Source of the DNA: Varanus komodoensis
Taxonomy: Eukaryota; Chordata; Lepidosauria; Squamata; Varanidae
NCBI RefSeq assembly: GCF_004798865.1
Contig: NW_025336565.1
Location: forward strand, 1,157,495-1,221,494
Length of the DNA stretch: 64,000 nt
Direction of reading: 5' to 3'
In this document: in pieces, positions 45,255 to 57,350 of the stretch
Layout of the letters: every line of letters begins with the position of its first letter
Position numbering within the stretch: the stretch's first letter is position 1
Position numbers and translations under genes: made by a program
Notes under the pieces: generated by a model
The model's database searches: none
Told to the model about the DNA's origin: nothing
Seen by the model: the letters and a program-made list of their open reading frames with translations, nothing else

Positions 45255-45600
45255 TATTAAAACATTTCTATGCCGCCCCATTCGCCGAAGCCTCGGGGTG
45301 GCTCACAACATAAAATTAAAATACAAGAAATAACAATATAAAAGAAGTCGCCCTGGCCAGATAAAATAAGCAAATAATATTAACAATTAAAATGACGCTT
45401 AAATAAAAAGGTCTTCGCCTGGTGCCGAAAAACAAATAACGACGGCGCCAGGCGGACCTCTCTGGGGAGAGCATTCCATAGATTGGGCGCCACCGCAGAG
45501 AAGGCCCTGCTCCGAGTAACCTACCCTCCTAATTTCTTTCCCGGAGGGTTCCCGGAGAAGGGCCTCTCCCGCAGATCTCAAGGTGTGAGGATCTTTTACA
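45255..45600 (-). repeat. Dispersed non-LTR-like repeat, reverse orientation
   Basis: ttctatgccgccccattcgc then cgaagcctcggggtggctca is the reverse complement of the 63230-63290 repeat end with a single difference over about 44 bases. It continues through ggcggacctctctggggaga and agaaggccctgctcc, the internal part of the same family. Confidence 0.75.
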
Positions 45601-46880
45601 AAGATGGGCACACAGGACCATGGGGAATAGGTCCTGGATCCTTGGAAATAGATTTGGGGTCAGAACACCTTGATCCAGGATGGAATGCCAGGAAAGAAGG
45701 AAGCTTTCTGGGAATGGCGGCTTTCCCTCCAGGTAGCTGGGTCCTTTTGCTCTAATCCAGGTAAGGCCCTCTCCTGTCCAGAGGAAGTCCAGGTGGTCCT
45801 TGCCGGAGGGGCACAGGTGGGCAGTCATAAAGCTGTCCAGCTCTCGTGGGGAGCGAAAGGGAGGGGAGCGCTGGCCCGACGAGGCCTGGCTTTGCGCCCA
45901 CTCAGGACCACGGGGCACAACCCACCGGGAAGTTCTCCTGCGCATGCTCACGGGCAAAGTGCTCCGTTCTGGGTGCTGCTGCTCTGCATTTCGATGCTCC
46001 CAGCACGGGAAAGGGCCTTCCGGGGGAGTTGCACCCGGGCCCCTCTGAGTTGACGCTCCCACCCTTGGCGGTCCCCCAACCTGGCCCCCCACCTCCCAGG
46101 GTGGCTCTGGTCCCCTGGGGCTACTTTTAAAAACGGCCTTGTCTCTCTATGAAGGGGGGAAATGATACGAAGCCGAAGCCGGCGGGCTTCTAAGGCAGCC
46201 TCTCGCCACAACACCTCTGGCGGATGCAGGATTGAGCCTTTGCCTCAAAGGCATCCGTGCTCACCTGGCCTCCAGGTGATGGTGGAAGTGGCTGGAGCTT
46301 GGCTTCTGTTGGAAAGCTCTGCCTCAAGGGCAGCAGAAATGATGTTCTACCTTTAGGAACATCCTCTGGGGACCGAGCGGATGGCCAGGGCATCTCGGGG
46401 GGGGGGCAGGCCTCTTGGGGGGTGAGCTGGTGATGCCGATGAAGCCCTTCCTATCTGCCTGCCTCATGCATGTTCTGTGGCATTTTCGCTTTTCTCTTTC
46501 TCTCTGCTTCTAGCAGAGCCTCTGCCTCTACACCCCCTCATGCCTGTGATCAAGGCATTTTAACTGCAATTTTAAAAACTCTCGTCTCTCCCCCTCTCCC
46601 CAACATCCGTCTGACCATATATTTCTGTCTCTCTGTGTCTCTCTTCACACACATGGATTTTCCTGGCAGTCTGTTCTCTCCCTTCTCCTACCCCACCCTT
46701 GGATCCAAATTTAACCCTGTGGCAGCCTGACTTTTTTTGGTGGGGGGGTGGAATGGCAAACTGGAGAGATCAGGCCCTTGACCTTCTTTCCCCTTCTCTT
46801 CGCCTCCTCTTCTGGCTCCCGGTCAAATCTGCCCCCCGCTTTTGATAATGGAATGTATTCTCTTATGTGAAAAGTTAAAA

Positions 46881-46905
46881 TGTGTGTGTGAGAGACACAC
46901 ACACA
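46881..46905. repeat. Perfect 10-bp inverted repeat of TG/CA dinucleotides
   Basis: TGTGTGTGTG, loop AGAGA, then CACACACACA. A perfect stem with a five-base loop, probably from microsatellite expansion. Confidence 0.85.
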
Positions 46906-47631
46906 AGCACACATGCCCACGCTCTGGGAGGGCTGTGCTCCCATTTCCCCCCCAACCACCCTATAAAGGAGGACACCTGCCCCCTCCGCGCCCCAGGCAG
47001 CTCGAATGAGAATCAGCCCTTGCCGGAGAAATGTCGCACCCGTTTCAAATGTCTTGCCCTCGCACCCTCCAAGTCGCAGGGTCCCCCTCCGCGTCTCTCT
47101 TTCCAACTAAAGTGAGAGCAGGGCCTCCTTGGTGGTGGCCCTGGACCTGTAAAGTGCTCTCTGCAGAGAAGCCGACCTGCCGCCTGCTCTGCCGATCGGT
47201 TTCAGTGCCTCACAGGCAAGGCAGCCGGTGCGCTTTGCCTTTTAACTTGCCCTGCATTGCTCTGTCTCTTGAAAGGTGAATCTGAACAGCTGTTTTTAGC
47301 TTGTCGTTTTTGGCAGCAGATGTTGATTTTTTTAAAAACTGTGCTGTTTTGTATTGTGTTTGTGTCTGCCTCGGTTGTCTCTGATTGACTGTATTGTGTT
47401 GGATTTGGGATCGACGCAGGGCGCCCGAGCCCTTTGCTGAGGATCATTAATGAGAAGAATTTGTGCCGGTGCTGGGTAACTTTGTGTATCACAAAGGCAC
47501 ACCTGCGCTCCCCTTCTGCTCTCCCTCACCTGCCCTGGGTTTCCGCGGTTCTCTTCCCAGGGCGCGCGCGCACACCTGAAATTCGGCCGCCCCCCCCCCG
47601 CCCCGCCCCGCCCCGCCCGCGTTTCAGCTCC

Positions 47632-47755
47632 GAGAGTTAACTTCACCCCCTTCAGGCGCCTGGAGGGTTAACTCTCAGTGACGCCGCTCCCTCCAATCGC
47701 CACCCACCTCCGGGCCGCCTGCATTCCTTCCAGCACCGGAGAGGTTAATCTCCTC
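47632..47755. promoter_or_regulatory. DLG4: Inverted GAGAGTTAAC / GTTAACTCTC pair plus a third copy
   Basis: GAGAGTTAAC at 47632-47641 and its exact reverse complement at 47667-47676, 25 bases apart; a related near-palindrome GAGAGGTTAATCTCCTC occurs 60 bases on (47739-47755). Position 690-810 bases before the alpha start codon suggests a protein-binding element; the factor is unknown. Confidence 0.45.
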
Positions 47756-48180
47756 GCCTCCCCCGTTTCTTCGAGCCCCCCCCCCCTCCAGCCTCTGTCT
47801 CCCTTGTACTACACCATCTTCCCGGCCCCTCGCTCGGTGGGGGGCAGCCCGGGGCCCTCGCCACCCCTCCGCCCGTCCCTCCCCTGGGTCCCCGCGGTCC
47901 TGCCCCTCCCATTTTCCCTCCTCTCCCCCCACCCCCGGCCGCCCATCGCGGAGGGAAAGACGGTCCCTCTTTGGGAAGGCGCCCTCCCCCTCCACACCCT
48001 CCCCTTCCTTTCCCACATTCTGTCACTTCCCCCCCACGCCACTCGCCGCTAGCTCGCCCCCCCCGCTCCCCCGCCTTCCTCTTCCTCTTCCTCTTGGATC
48101 TCCGCGCTTTCCTTCCACACACGCTGCCTTCGCTCCTTGCTCCTTGCACAATCGCACACGCACCCTGCAACGACCCCCCC

Positions 48181-48240
48181 ACGCGCGCGCGCACACGCGC
48201 ACACACACACACTCGCACGCACACTCACACGCACGCACGC
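48181..48240 (+). repeat. CA/CG-rich microsatellite
   Basis: Imperfect (CG)n then (CA)n with scattered changes, in the alpha promoter or 5' UTR. Confidence 0.85.
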
Positions 48241-48441
48241 CGCCAGTGCCAGTGTCGGCACCCTCAGAGACACAAAGGGGTAGTCCGGGGCGAGGGGTGG
48301 GACGAGGCACCCCGGCACCCCGCACCGGCCGAGGCGAGCTACCCAGGAACCACTGAAAGCGGGGCGAGCGGCAACCCTGAGCCCCGGAGTATCTGATGTT
48401 CTACAGACCTCTCCCAGCTAGGCGCCCGTGTCACGAAAGGG

Positions 48442-48471
48442 ATGGACTGCTTGTGCATAGTCACTACCAAG
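48442..48471 (+). CDS. DLG4: DLG4 (PSD-95) alpha first coding exon
   Basis: ATG GAC TGC TTG TGC.. encodes MDCLCIVTTK followed directly by GTAAGG. This ten-residue start is the signature of the PSD-95 alpha isoform: Cys3 and Cys5 are the palmitoylation sites that anchor the scaffold in the postsynaptic membrane. The exon ends at phase 0 with Lys, exactly as the third L27-type exon does, so both can join the same downstream exon (KYRYQDED.. in other vertebrates), which is not in this window. Context aagggATGg. Its promoter is a CpG island 8 kb downstream of the L27 exons. Confidence 0.95.
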
Positions 48472-48862
48472 GTAAGGGCTGGCCGCGGGCGTGCGCGCGC
48501 GCGGGGGGCGCGCTCCTCTTTTCGGGGGGCGCCTCGTGCGGGCTCGCCTCTGCAAGGGGCTGGGGGGCCGCGCGCGCGCGGGGGGCGTCGCCGCGCGCTT
48601 GGCACAGCCGCGGGCGCCCAGGTGGCCTTCGGCGGGGGGCGACGGAAGCCCCTCCGGGGCCGGCGGGGGTGGGCGGCGAGCGCGAGCGCGTCCCCCCCTC
48701 CTCTGCGCCGAGCGGTTTCCATGGAGCCGAGGGGTGCGTGGGAACCGGCTGCTCAGGGCGGTGTGGGTGCGGGGCGCCGGGCGGCGGGGCAGCGCGCCCG
48801 AGGGAGCGGCCCTCGCGGCGTGGCGGCGGCGGCGGCGGCGGCCGGGATGCGGAGCTGGCCCC

Positions 48863-48962
48863 NNNNNNNNNNNNNNNNNNNNNNNNNNNNNNNNNNNNNN
48901 NNNNNNNNNNNNNNNNNNNNNNNNNNNNNNNNNNNNNNNNNNNNNNNNNNNNNNNNNNNNNN
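48863..48962. other. Assembly gap (100 N)
   Basis: Exactly 100 N, the conventional placeholder for a gap of unknown size, in a CpG-rich stretch 391 bases after the alpha exon. Confidence 0.98.
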
Positions 48963-49049
48963 GTCCGCGCTCCGGAGGGGCGAGCGGCCCGCTGTCCTGC
49001 GGGCCGGTCCTCTCCCGCGGGGCTCCCGCCGGCTCCGGGCAGGGGCGCG

Positions 49050-49073
49050 CGTGGCGTGGCGTGGCGTGGCGTG
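49050..49073 (+). repeat. (GTGGC)n minisatellite
   Basis: Four to five tandem gtggc units directly after the gap region. Confidence 0.8.
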
Positions 49074-49587
49074 GGAGCGCGCGGCTGTGCCGGTGCGGGC
49101 GCCTCCACAGCCCTGGCCGAGCCCGGGCGGGCGTGGGCCGGCCGGCCCGCTGGCTGGGGGATTGGGGTGGGCAGATCGGTCTGCGTGGCTCGGGAAGCCG
49201 GTGCTGGTGCTTGGCCGCCGGCCTTGGGCGAACTCGCCATGAGCACCGTCAGAACGGGGTGGGGGTGTCTCCATTTTGTGTCGGGGCCTCTGCAGGAGAC
49301 CGCCTGCCCCCTGTTTCCCTTGGAGGGCTCCATGGGTGTCCGGAGAGAGGGCGGTTCTCCGTGGGCAGCGGCGCCCGTCCTGCCTCATCCAGTCCCCCAT
49401 TCTGGTGCTGGGGGTGTCTGGGAGACCGCCCGGGCCTCATTTGGGGCCTGGTTCCATGCGGGAGCTGGATGGGACCCTCCTCTCGCCTCCCCACCCTCCT
49501 GTCCCCAGGTAGCAATGGAGCCTTCCCTTCTTGGGGGCCCTCCGTGCAAAGGGCTGCCCACAGGTGTGTGGTGATGGAGGCCAAGGT

Positions 49588-49605
49588 GAGAGAGAGAGAG
49601 AGAGA
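49588..49605 (+). repeat. (GA)n microsatellite
   Basis: Nine GA units. Confidence 0.85.
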
Positions 49606-50143
49606 TGTGAGAAGCAGGCCTGCAGGAGCCCGGACGGCTGCGAGAAGCACTGTGGGGTCCGTGGCAGGGAGCGACGGTCCCAGAGCACACCAAGGAAGCA
49701 GGGCAGGCAGGGACCTCGGAATCACTCTGGCAGATGCCCCACGGAGCTGAGTCTGTTGCTCCCCGTCTCCAGGTTTTGCCTGTTATCAAACTCACATGAC
49801 TTCTGAGGAATGGGGGGGGTGGAAGAATGCACCACGGGGGAGCGGAGAAGCGGGGAGCGCTGCGGTGCCTTGGCAATGCGGAGGGAGACGGTGCCTGCCT
49901 TCCCACAAAAGCACTCTGCACGGCGAGCGGCGGCCCCTCCATGGAAACGCACCGCGGTTCAGCATTCCGGGGGCCCCCGGCCCCTGCATGATTCAGTCCC
50001 GATTAACAAGGGTGGGGCAGACACTCAGGGCCTGGGGAGGGGGCCGACTGAGTCAGTGGGTCGGAGCAGGAGAGCTGAGGGGCTTGGGGAACAGGTGTTG
50101 CTTTGGGTCCATCTTCCCCAGCCAGATGCCATCCAGGTACATT

Positions 50144-50183
50144 GGACTACAACTCCCAGTGTGTGTGTGTGGGGGGGGGGGGG
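50144..50183 (+). repeat. Dyad-element arm joined to (GT)n and G13
   Basis: GGACTACAACTCCCAGT runs directly into a GT run and then 13 G. The arm is the consensus-like form of the dispersed dyad element. Confidence 0.65.
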
Positions 50184-51300
50184 AACGTGGTCGAGGAGGT
50201 CTGCTTTCGACTGAGCTTGCTGAACCACCGCTTCCCCCCGGGGTTTGTGGGAGCAGAACAAGAGGGGTGCTTGCCAGTGCCGTGTGGGGGGAAGGAGCCA
50301 GAAATAGCACCGAAAGGAGCCGTTTCCTTGCGCCTGTCACACTCACGCAGTGCGCGCACTAAACACCTCACTCAGGCTGCCCGTGAATGCTGATTTCAGG
50401 GCGTGTGTGCCAGTGAAGGAGGGCACCTGCGAAGCCCCCCCCCCCCGCAGCAACCGCAGTGGCTTCTGTTTCCAGCCTGTGGCAGGGTTTGGGAGGTGTG
50501 GGGGGCACCCCAGGGTTTGAAGGCGCATGGCGGGAGGGGAGAGGGTCTGGTCTTTAAGGGATATTTTGCAGGTGGGGGGGCCGACAAGGGCTGAGGAGTG
50601 TCGCTAGGCCAGGGAGCTGAATCGCTTCGGTGCGATTCGGCTGCGGGGGGGCGGGGGGAGCAGGCGCCGATCCGAGGCCCTCCGGAATCATTTCGCCGTG
50701 GGAGGCGTGTGGGAAGGGTGCTCGGGTGCCCGGGGACTGGCCCAGGGTGGTGCTTGTGGGGTGGTGGAGACAAGCCTCGGGGGAGGCGGCTTGCATGTTA
50801 GACGGGAGTGTGGTGAACCGAACGCGCACTTCAGGTCAGTGCCAGGAAGGGGACCCTGAAACGGGTCGTGCGGGGAGCCAGCGGCACCGGTCCCCGTCCA
50901 CCTGGGCCAGGCCACATGCGTGTCTGAGCTCCTCGTGTGTTTCGGGAGGAGCACTTTTCCTCTGAAGTGGGGAAACTCTCCCGGGGTGGAGCTGGGGAGG
51001 GGGAGGCGGCCTGATGTGCCTCCGACATCCTGTGGAGCGTGGCAGGGTGTGGACACCGATTAATTCAGGAACGGGGTGCCTGCGCCTTGCTGCACAGGGC
51101 TGCTCCGGCTCGGAAGGACGGGGCTTCTAAGCACGAACAATAGGTCCGTGGGGGGGGGGGGCTTTCTCTAAAGAGGCGCCCCCTTTCCGTCAATTGCCGA
51201 TGGCCCATTAATAATGGATGCAGGCAGGCAGTGACTGATCGGCCCACCCTGTCTGAGGCTGGGCCATCTTGGCCTGAGCAGCGGCCCAGGATTCATTGCT

Positions 51301-51315
51301 GGGGGGGGGGGGGGG
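51301..51315 (+). repeat. Poly-G tract (G15)
   Basis: Uninterrupted G15; a G12 tract lies nearby at 51150-51161. Confidence 0.85.
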
Positions 51316-54189
51316 CTGTGTGTGTTCCCCGAGGTTTGCTGGGCTGCTGCGTTGGTGCTCACTTCCTTCCGTTCTCAGATCCAGGCTGAGGAGGGGACCG
51401 CCGCCTGCTTCTCTTCCCGGGCACCACCGTGGTCATTTGGTGCCGTCAAGCTGGGAAAACCTCCCTGCGGAGATGGCCATTGCTTCTTGGGAAAAAGAAG
51501 CAGCGGGAGGGGAGGGGAGGGGAGGGGGCGGTGTGAGGGCCATGGGCGGCTTTCTTTCATTCATGCTTTTGAGCTGCAAAGATTCCCTGAGGTGTCGGGA
51601 CAGGGCCGTGGGCAAGCTCTGAGGCGGTTGCTTCCTCTTCGCCTTTTCGATCGTGGGGTTTTGGAGGCATTTCCTTCGGGTCAGTGGAGCGTCCGGGCAA
51701 GCCCTGGCCATGGGGCCCGGGGCCCCGGGGCAAGCGCCCCACCCCTCCCCGCCCACTGGCCAGGTGCAGGTGTTCCAGAGGTGCCAGGGGAGACCGTAAC
51801 TTTTGCTTCCAGAGCAACCGCATGGGAACCCTTGTGCCTTCAGAAATGGGAAGGTGGCAATGAGAAAACACCCTAGAATTCAGAGGGCAAGGGGTTTCGA
51901 TATCAAAGGATCAGAATTTGATGAACAACCTCTGGAATGGTCTTTCTGCAAGGATGGGCATTTCCGCCGGTACCTCTGGGGTGCTCCAGGTTGCGGTACG
52001 TTGTTATGTGCCAGCCACCACCGCACTCCCAGTTTGCAGGCGGGGGTCCTTCCCAGCCCTACCTGGGGAGGCACTGGGGCCCCTCGTTTGCCCTTTCACG
52101 GGGATGGGGCCTCTTTCCGACAGCAGCTCCAGAGCTGGGCTCCAAGAGTCTGGACTGCCAGAGCAACTGCTGCCTGGAACTTGTGGATGACCAACCAGGG
52201 TTATTAATGCTCAAGCATCAGTGCGGAGTCTAGCAGGCAGCCCCACACACAAGTGGCTTGTGAGTTTATTTTAATTTTAAATGGAAGGTACTTTCCCAGG
52301 AGACTCTGGAAAGTTCCTAGCCAGGCTATTCCGCAAGATGAAAGCAAAATTCATGCCGAACAGGTATAGTTGTAACACAATGGCTTTTTTTTAAACTTTG
52401 GAGTTAGGGAATGAGAAGACATTTGCTGTGCTGAGGAGGGGCGTTCTCTCCCTCCCCCTGCCCTGTTTTGGTGGGTGGCATCTCAATGGAAGGTTCAGGG
52501 GGGCCAAGTTGAGTTTGGTCCCTAATGGAAGACATATACGTATTTCTTCCCCTCTTTCAACTAATTAACATGGGGAAAATGCGCCCCATACATTCCCAGG
52601 GCAGCTTCCCAGTGGATCGTGATCTTTTACTCCTGTGTAAAGAGCATTCGGCCTCTCCCTGCTGGAGGTGACCACCTCTCCTTGTCTTTTCTTGTGCATA
52701 GGGAAAAAATGCTCCATAATTCTCCAGGGACTTTACACGGGCAACCTAGCAGAACCAAACCTCATCCAGGCATCTGGGAAATGACTCCAGAAGCCTAGTA
52801 TTTAAAAATGGAGGAGAAAAAAGCCCCCCCTCGCGACCGCACACACTCTTCCCCCCCCCCCCGTCTCTCCATAGGAATGAGCATCTTGGCAAGCGCTTGG
52901 TGTTCCTTAGCAGCCGTGGATGAGCGAGGGGTATCCGGCTGGTGGGTGACACGTGTGTGTGCGTTACACGCCCGCACATCTCTTGCCATTGATAAGATGG
53001 ATTGGGCATGAGTCATCCCTGGGGGGCTGCTTTGGGGAGGGGTGTGTGCAAAAGGAGCCTAAATATAGGAGAGACACTGTGAACCAAGGAATGAGGTTTC
53101 AAAGAGCCGGAGAGTTGGGGGGGGCGACCTTTGGCCACCCCCACACTAAAGGTGGGTGGCAGAGAATTGTTTCAGTCCAGGAATAGCTGGACCTGCTTTT
53201 TCTAGAACCCCGAAAGGGCTTGGAGTTGGCAGACGGTGGGTGGGAGGGACACGGCAGTATGTGAGAAGAGGGGGGAGGCAGGGAATGGTTGTGGGGGGGG
53301 GTTATCCCAAGGGCATTTTGAAGGGCTTTCTGGAGCCCTGTGGGACCAACTTTAAATCCAGGACCAGTCTGGGAGCGTGGAAATGGAGGGCTGCGCACAC
53401 ATTTGGCGCAAGCCCGGATTGTGGGTGCAGCGCCGCGCCACGGCCCCCCCACCTCCAGAAACCTTATACACGGCTCCGTACATGTGTGTGTGAGTAATCA
53501 CAGAAGCAATTTATTTAGCAAACGATTCTGTGCCGTTGGCAGCTCGTGCGGGCCCACGGCTGCCTCGGTTCCCTTCATGAAAGGCTCCTTGCCGAGGGAG
53601 GTGGAACATCGTTCTCTTAAAATTATTTTATTAGGTGCTAATATTATTACCGTGAGCCACCTTGAAGCTATGCTGTGCGAGCTGGAGAATCCTACAGGCT
53701 CTTCGGAAGTCGCAGAGTTACCCGTGGTGGCTAACTTTTATCCCGTTTTGCCTCCCCACCCCGCTGCCGCCCCCCAGGGACAAGCGTCTAGAAGGTTGGC
53801 CCTCCAGGAAGCGGGGCGGCTTATCGAAGGGCCCCATCCCATTTCTGAGGTTGAACTTGGCACCACCTGCACACTTTTAACTTCCTTCACAGCCTTGAGA
53901 ACTAGAAACTTGCCTGAAGGAAGAGGGGAGGTTGGATTGTCCCCAGCTTTTGTCCGCCACAGCTTTAGCCCATCCTTCCTCTGAGCAGCTGAGGGCCCCT
54001 TCCTCGCCACCCCGTTTATCCTCTGCGGCCCCCCCCCCCGCTCTGCCCCTCTTGTGCTTTTGAAGTGTCTGTCTACGCAGTGTAAAAGGTGAAAAACAGG
54101 CAGGAAAAATAGGAAAACTGAGTATAAATCCAAGTGGTCTTGCCCTGCCCCTTGCCCTTCTGATGTGTTGGATCACAGGTCCCTTCATT

Positions 54190-54250
54190 CTCAGCCAGCA
54201 TGTACTGGCTGAGGATTATGGGGCCTGTAATCCTACACATTGGAAGGGTG
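54190..54250 (-). repeat. Dyad element, minus orientation
   Basis: tcagccagcatgtactggct followed by gaggattatggggcctgtaa and tcctaca. Same arms and spacing as other copies, diverged. Confidence 0.55.
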
Positions 54251-55606
54251 ACGAGTTGGGCAAACTTGGCGTGTATATTCTGGGGTGTGTGGTATTGCTG
54301 GGCTGGCCGAGGGCTCGAGGCCCTGTTTTGTAATGTGTCCAGGCCGGTTCACTGGGAGAAACATGCTGTTTCCAGGAGGAAACCCCACGTGTTTGGGGTG
54401 AAGATTCCCACGCTGAAGGGCAGGGCCCCTCTTCTCCCAGAGAAACGTGGTTACTGGGTGGATTTCAAAAACCGTAAATTCATACAGCCCAGCCTGTCTC
54501 TCTGTGGGGGAGCAGTCTCTGCCGCAGCAGTCTGGGTGGCCCCCGTCCATCCCCAGTTTGATGGGCAAGGTGGCAGAAAAGCCCCTGCTCGAGACCAGCC
54601 CCCCAAGCTCGGGCACCAAGGCCGCTTTGGCCGACAGCCCCGGGCTTCGCTGACCATTGTCCGCACTGCCCGCGGTGGCTGGGAGCTGCTGCCCAGGCCG
54701 CCCGGAGGCCTGGGCTGTGGCGCAAGCAGCGTCCAGCCGCTTTCACGGTGGCAAGTGCTGCCCACGGCTCCGGGGGATGCATCTTGCGAGCGCTTATTCA
54801 TTCACTATATTTATACGCCGCTTGCGCTGTGCCTGGCCCCCACTTGGCCCGGGCGCCCGGGGCTCCATTCTGCGTTAAGATTTTCGCCTGCTCCAACGGG
54901 AGGGCAGGAGGGGGGCCGAGGGGGTAGACCCCGTGTTTTATCAGTGTGCCAGTCCTGGTCGGTAGTGCGGTCTCTTTTCTCGGCCCACGGGGAACAACGC
55001 CTTTCTCAGGGCTGCCCAGAAGTCCCAGTTCTCTGACCCCTTGGCCGGCTCAGCCTGGGGCGACCTCCAACTGCCGAGCCTGGAGTCTCTTCCACCAGCC
55101 TGGCTGGCTGGAGACCTTCACTTCTGCGCTCCCCACCGGATATAGTTTCTGCAATAGAATTCCCTATTTTAAGGTTCGGTCCAGCAGAGGTGGTCTGAAT
55201 GCCGAGCTTTAGGAATTGTGCTTTTGAAGAAGCTTCCGGGCCAAACCTTTGCCGCAGTCGGCTCCATAGCTAGTGTGGGTCCTTAAACAGTGAGTTTTGG
55301 GGGCCTTCCTGTCTCAGGAGTACTTTTTTCCAAGTGAGCTGGGTTTGGAGACGGACACAAGCTCTCTGTTTGCTCACTCTGCTTTAATTAAAACGTTGTT
55401 AATCTGGATTTTATTGCTGTCTGCCTCAAGCGCCGTTTTTTCTGTCTGACAGAAAGGCAGGATAGAAATTAATGAATTAACGGCATGATAAATACTTGGA
55501 ATGCAGATAAGCAAAAGGAAGCAAAACAGCTCTTGTTTAGTGACCTTGACTGACGGAGAGCGGGAGGCAGCCGCTCCAGCAGCCTGCTGCACCCCAGATG
55601 GGTTAG

Positions 55607-55634
55607 ACTACAGCTCCCATCATCCCTAGCTGGC
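55607..55634 (+). repeat. Dyad element, plus arm
   Basis: ACTACAGCTCCCATCATCCC followed by tagctggc, very close to the family consensus. Confidence 0.65.
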
Positions 55635-57321
55635 ACGGTCAGCTCTGAAGCTCACCCGGCCCATGGGCCACATCCCAGTTTCTGGGGACTGCATTCTGGT
55701 GGTGGCTAGGCCTGCGGGACCAGGGCGAGGCCAAAAGCTAGCATCTGTTGGCTTCAAGTCCTTTCTTCCAGTAGCTCAGGCTCTGGGGAGACCCTTCAAA
55801 TTTGGGGGGCAGGGTTCACGCAGGCGATGCCACCTTGGCAGGATGAGCCCGCAGGGGAAGGGGCGTGTGGCGCCAAGCGGTCTTCGCAGGCCAGATGTGC
55901 CCGTGGCTGGCCAGATCCGGCTTTCGGGCACGGCGGTTTTGCGCTCCTCTCGAGCTCTGCACATCTGGAGGGCGCCAGCTTGGAGATGGCTGCCTTCGAC
56001 CACCAGAGTTTCTGGGTTGGCCAGGGAAGAGGGGCCTGGGGCTGTGGCAGAACCGGGACAGGCAGGCAATGGATCCATGAGCGCCCTGCTTTCTGGACTT
56101 TCTTCACATGCTCCTGGTTTTCTTTCCAAATGTTTTCTTGGAGGCACAAGGGGAACGATGTTCCGAATTTGCCCCCTTGCCAAGGACACTGGGACTTCTG
56201 CAGCCACCGGAACGGGAATTTTGCAGCAATAGGGCGCCTGGTGCTTGTGTTCCGCTGCCTGGGCAGTGAGAAGGGCCAATGGCCTTAATGAGGACCAGAA
56301 GCTTGTGGAGCACTAGATGAGCAAAAGCAGAAGATGCTACACTTTCCCTTCGCCTCTCCGCTCCTGGGGGAGGAAACCGCTCGCTGCCTGTGTGCAAATG
56401 GGCACTGGAGGTGCCCAAGGGCTTCCCCTCGTGAGCGAGCGCTGGGGGCTTCGCGCGGAAGACGAGCCTGGGCATTCCCCCCGGGGTGCAGTTTTCTCAC
56501 ACGCAGAAGTGGGGGGCGGGAGGAAGAGCGCATCTGTGGGGTCCTTTCCCCCATGGGGCACCCTGGCAGATGTGGCTCCCGCAGCCGAAGGGCTGGGACT
56601 GGGTCCCCCCCATCCCTCTCCCGGGCGGGCTCTCCCCACGGGCCCCCCGGAAAGGGGCAGAGCTGCTGCTGCTGAAGCCCCCCTTGGGCTGCCTCTGTCC
56701 TCACCCTGCCCCCTGGAAAGACCCCCACCCCAGATGCCGCGGCACACACCTTGCTGTGCCTCATGGGCCCTGCCTGCCCTCGACGAGCTGACGTCTCGGT
56801 GCCGGGCCGTCTGTGGATGGGCTGTGTGTGGGGGGTGTTGATAAAGGTCCCCCCCAAGCTTTCCTCCTGGGGGGGCACCGCAGGGCTGCTGGCAGGCGGG
56901 ATGGAGCCCACGCCTCTTGGAAGCCCCTCTCCCAGCTGGGGCCTGCTGGCAGTTCAGCCGGCAACTCTCGTGCCTTGCAGCCATCGCTCCCGGCTGGGTG
57001 GGGATGATGGGCCTGGCATACCCGAGGGCACCGGGTCGGGGAAGCGAGCCCTCCAGCCAAGCCGGGGCGTCTCCGGAGCGCCTTCGCTTCCTTCGCTTTC
57101 CCCTTTCTCCCCCATCCATGGCTGCCTCTCCCCAGCCCCTCCCCACCCGAAGAGCCCCCCCTCGCCTCCCCCACCTTCCCATCAGCCTCCGCGGCTGCCA
57201 TGGCAACCAGGCATAACTAATCATGGATGCGTAGGGGGGATTATTTCAGGCAATGCGAATTCAGATTCTGGGCCAGCCTTTGCCAGCTTGCTGCCCTCCA
57301 GAGGTTCCGGAGCACAGCTGT

Positions 57322-57350
57322 GCTGGCTGGGGATGATGGGAGTTGCACTA
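57322..57350 (-). repeat. Dyad element, minus arm
   Basis: gctggctggggatgatggga followed by gttgcacta. Confidence 0.6.

Larger units (their letters stand above)
40288..48441 (+). other. DLG4: DLG4 interval between L27 exons and alpha first exon
   Basis: 8.2 kb, intron for the L27 transcript and upstream region for the alpha transcript. Contains a CR1-like LINE (41220-41820), a dyad element (42365-42430), a SINE (44600-44810), an AT-rich stretch (44800-44960), a reverse-oriented dispersed repeat (45255-45600) and the CpG-rich alpha promoter (from about 47570). Confidence 0.75.
47570..48441 (+). promoter_or_regulatory. DLG4: CpG/C-rich promoter and 5' UTR of DLG4 alpha
   Basis: C-rich region with CCCCG repeats (47590-47620), inverted GTTAAC elements (47632-47755) and a CA/CG microsatellite (48181-48240), leading into the first alpha exon. 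No TATA box. Start site not determinable from sequence. Confidence 0.6.

Noticed and set aside
39857-53068. Two MEF2 consensus sites (CTAAATATAG at 39857-39866 and 53059-53068) in DLG4 introns
   Set aside because: Two matches in 64 kb is no more than chance for this degenerate motif; there is no clustering.
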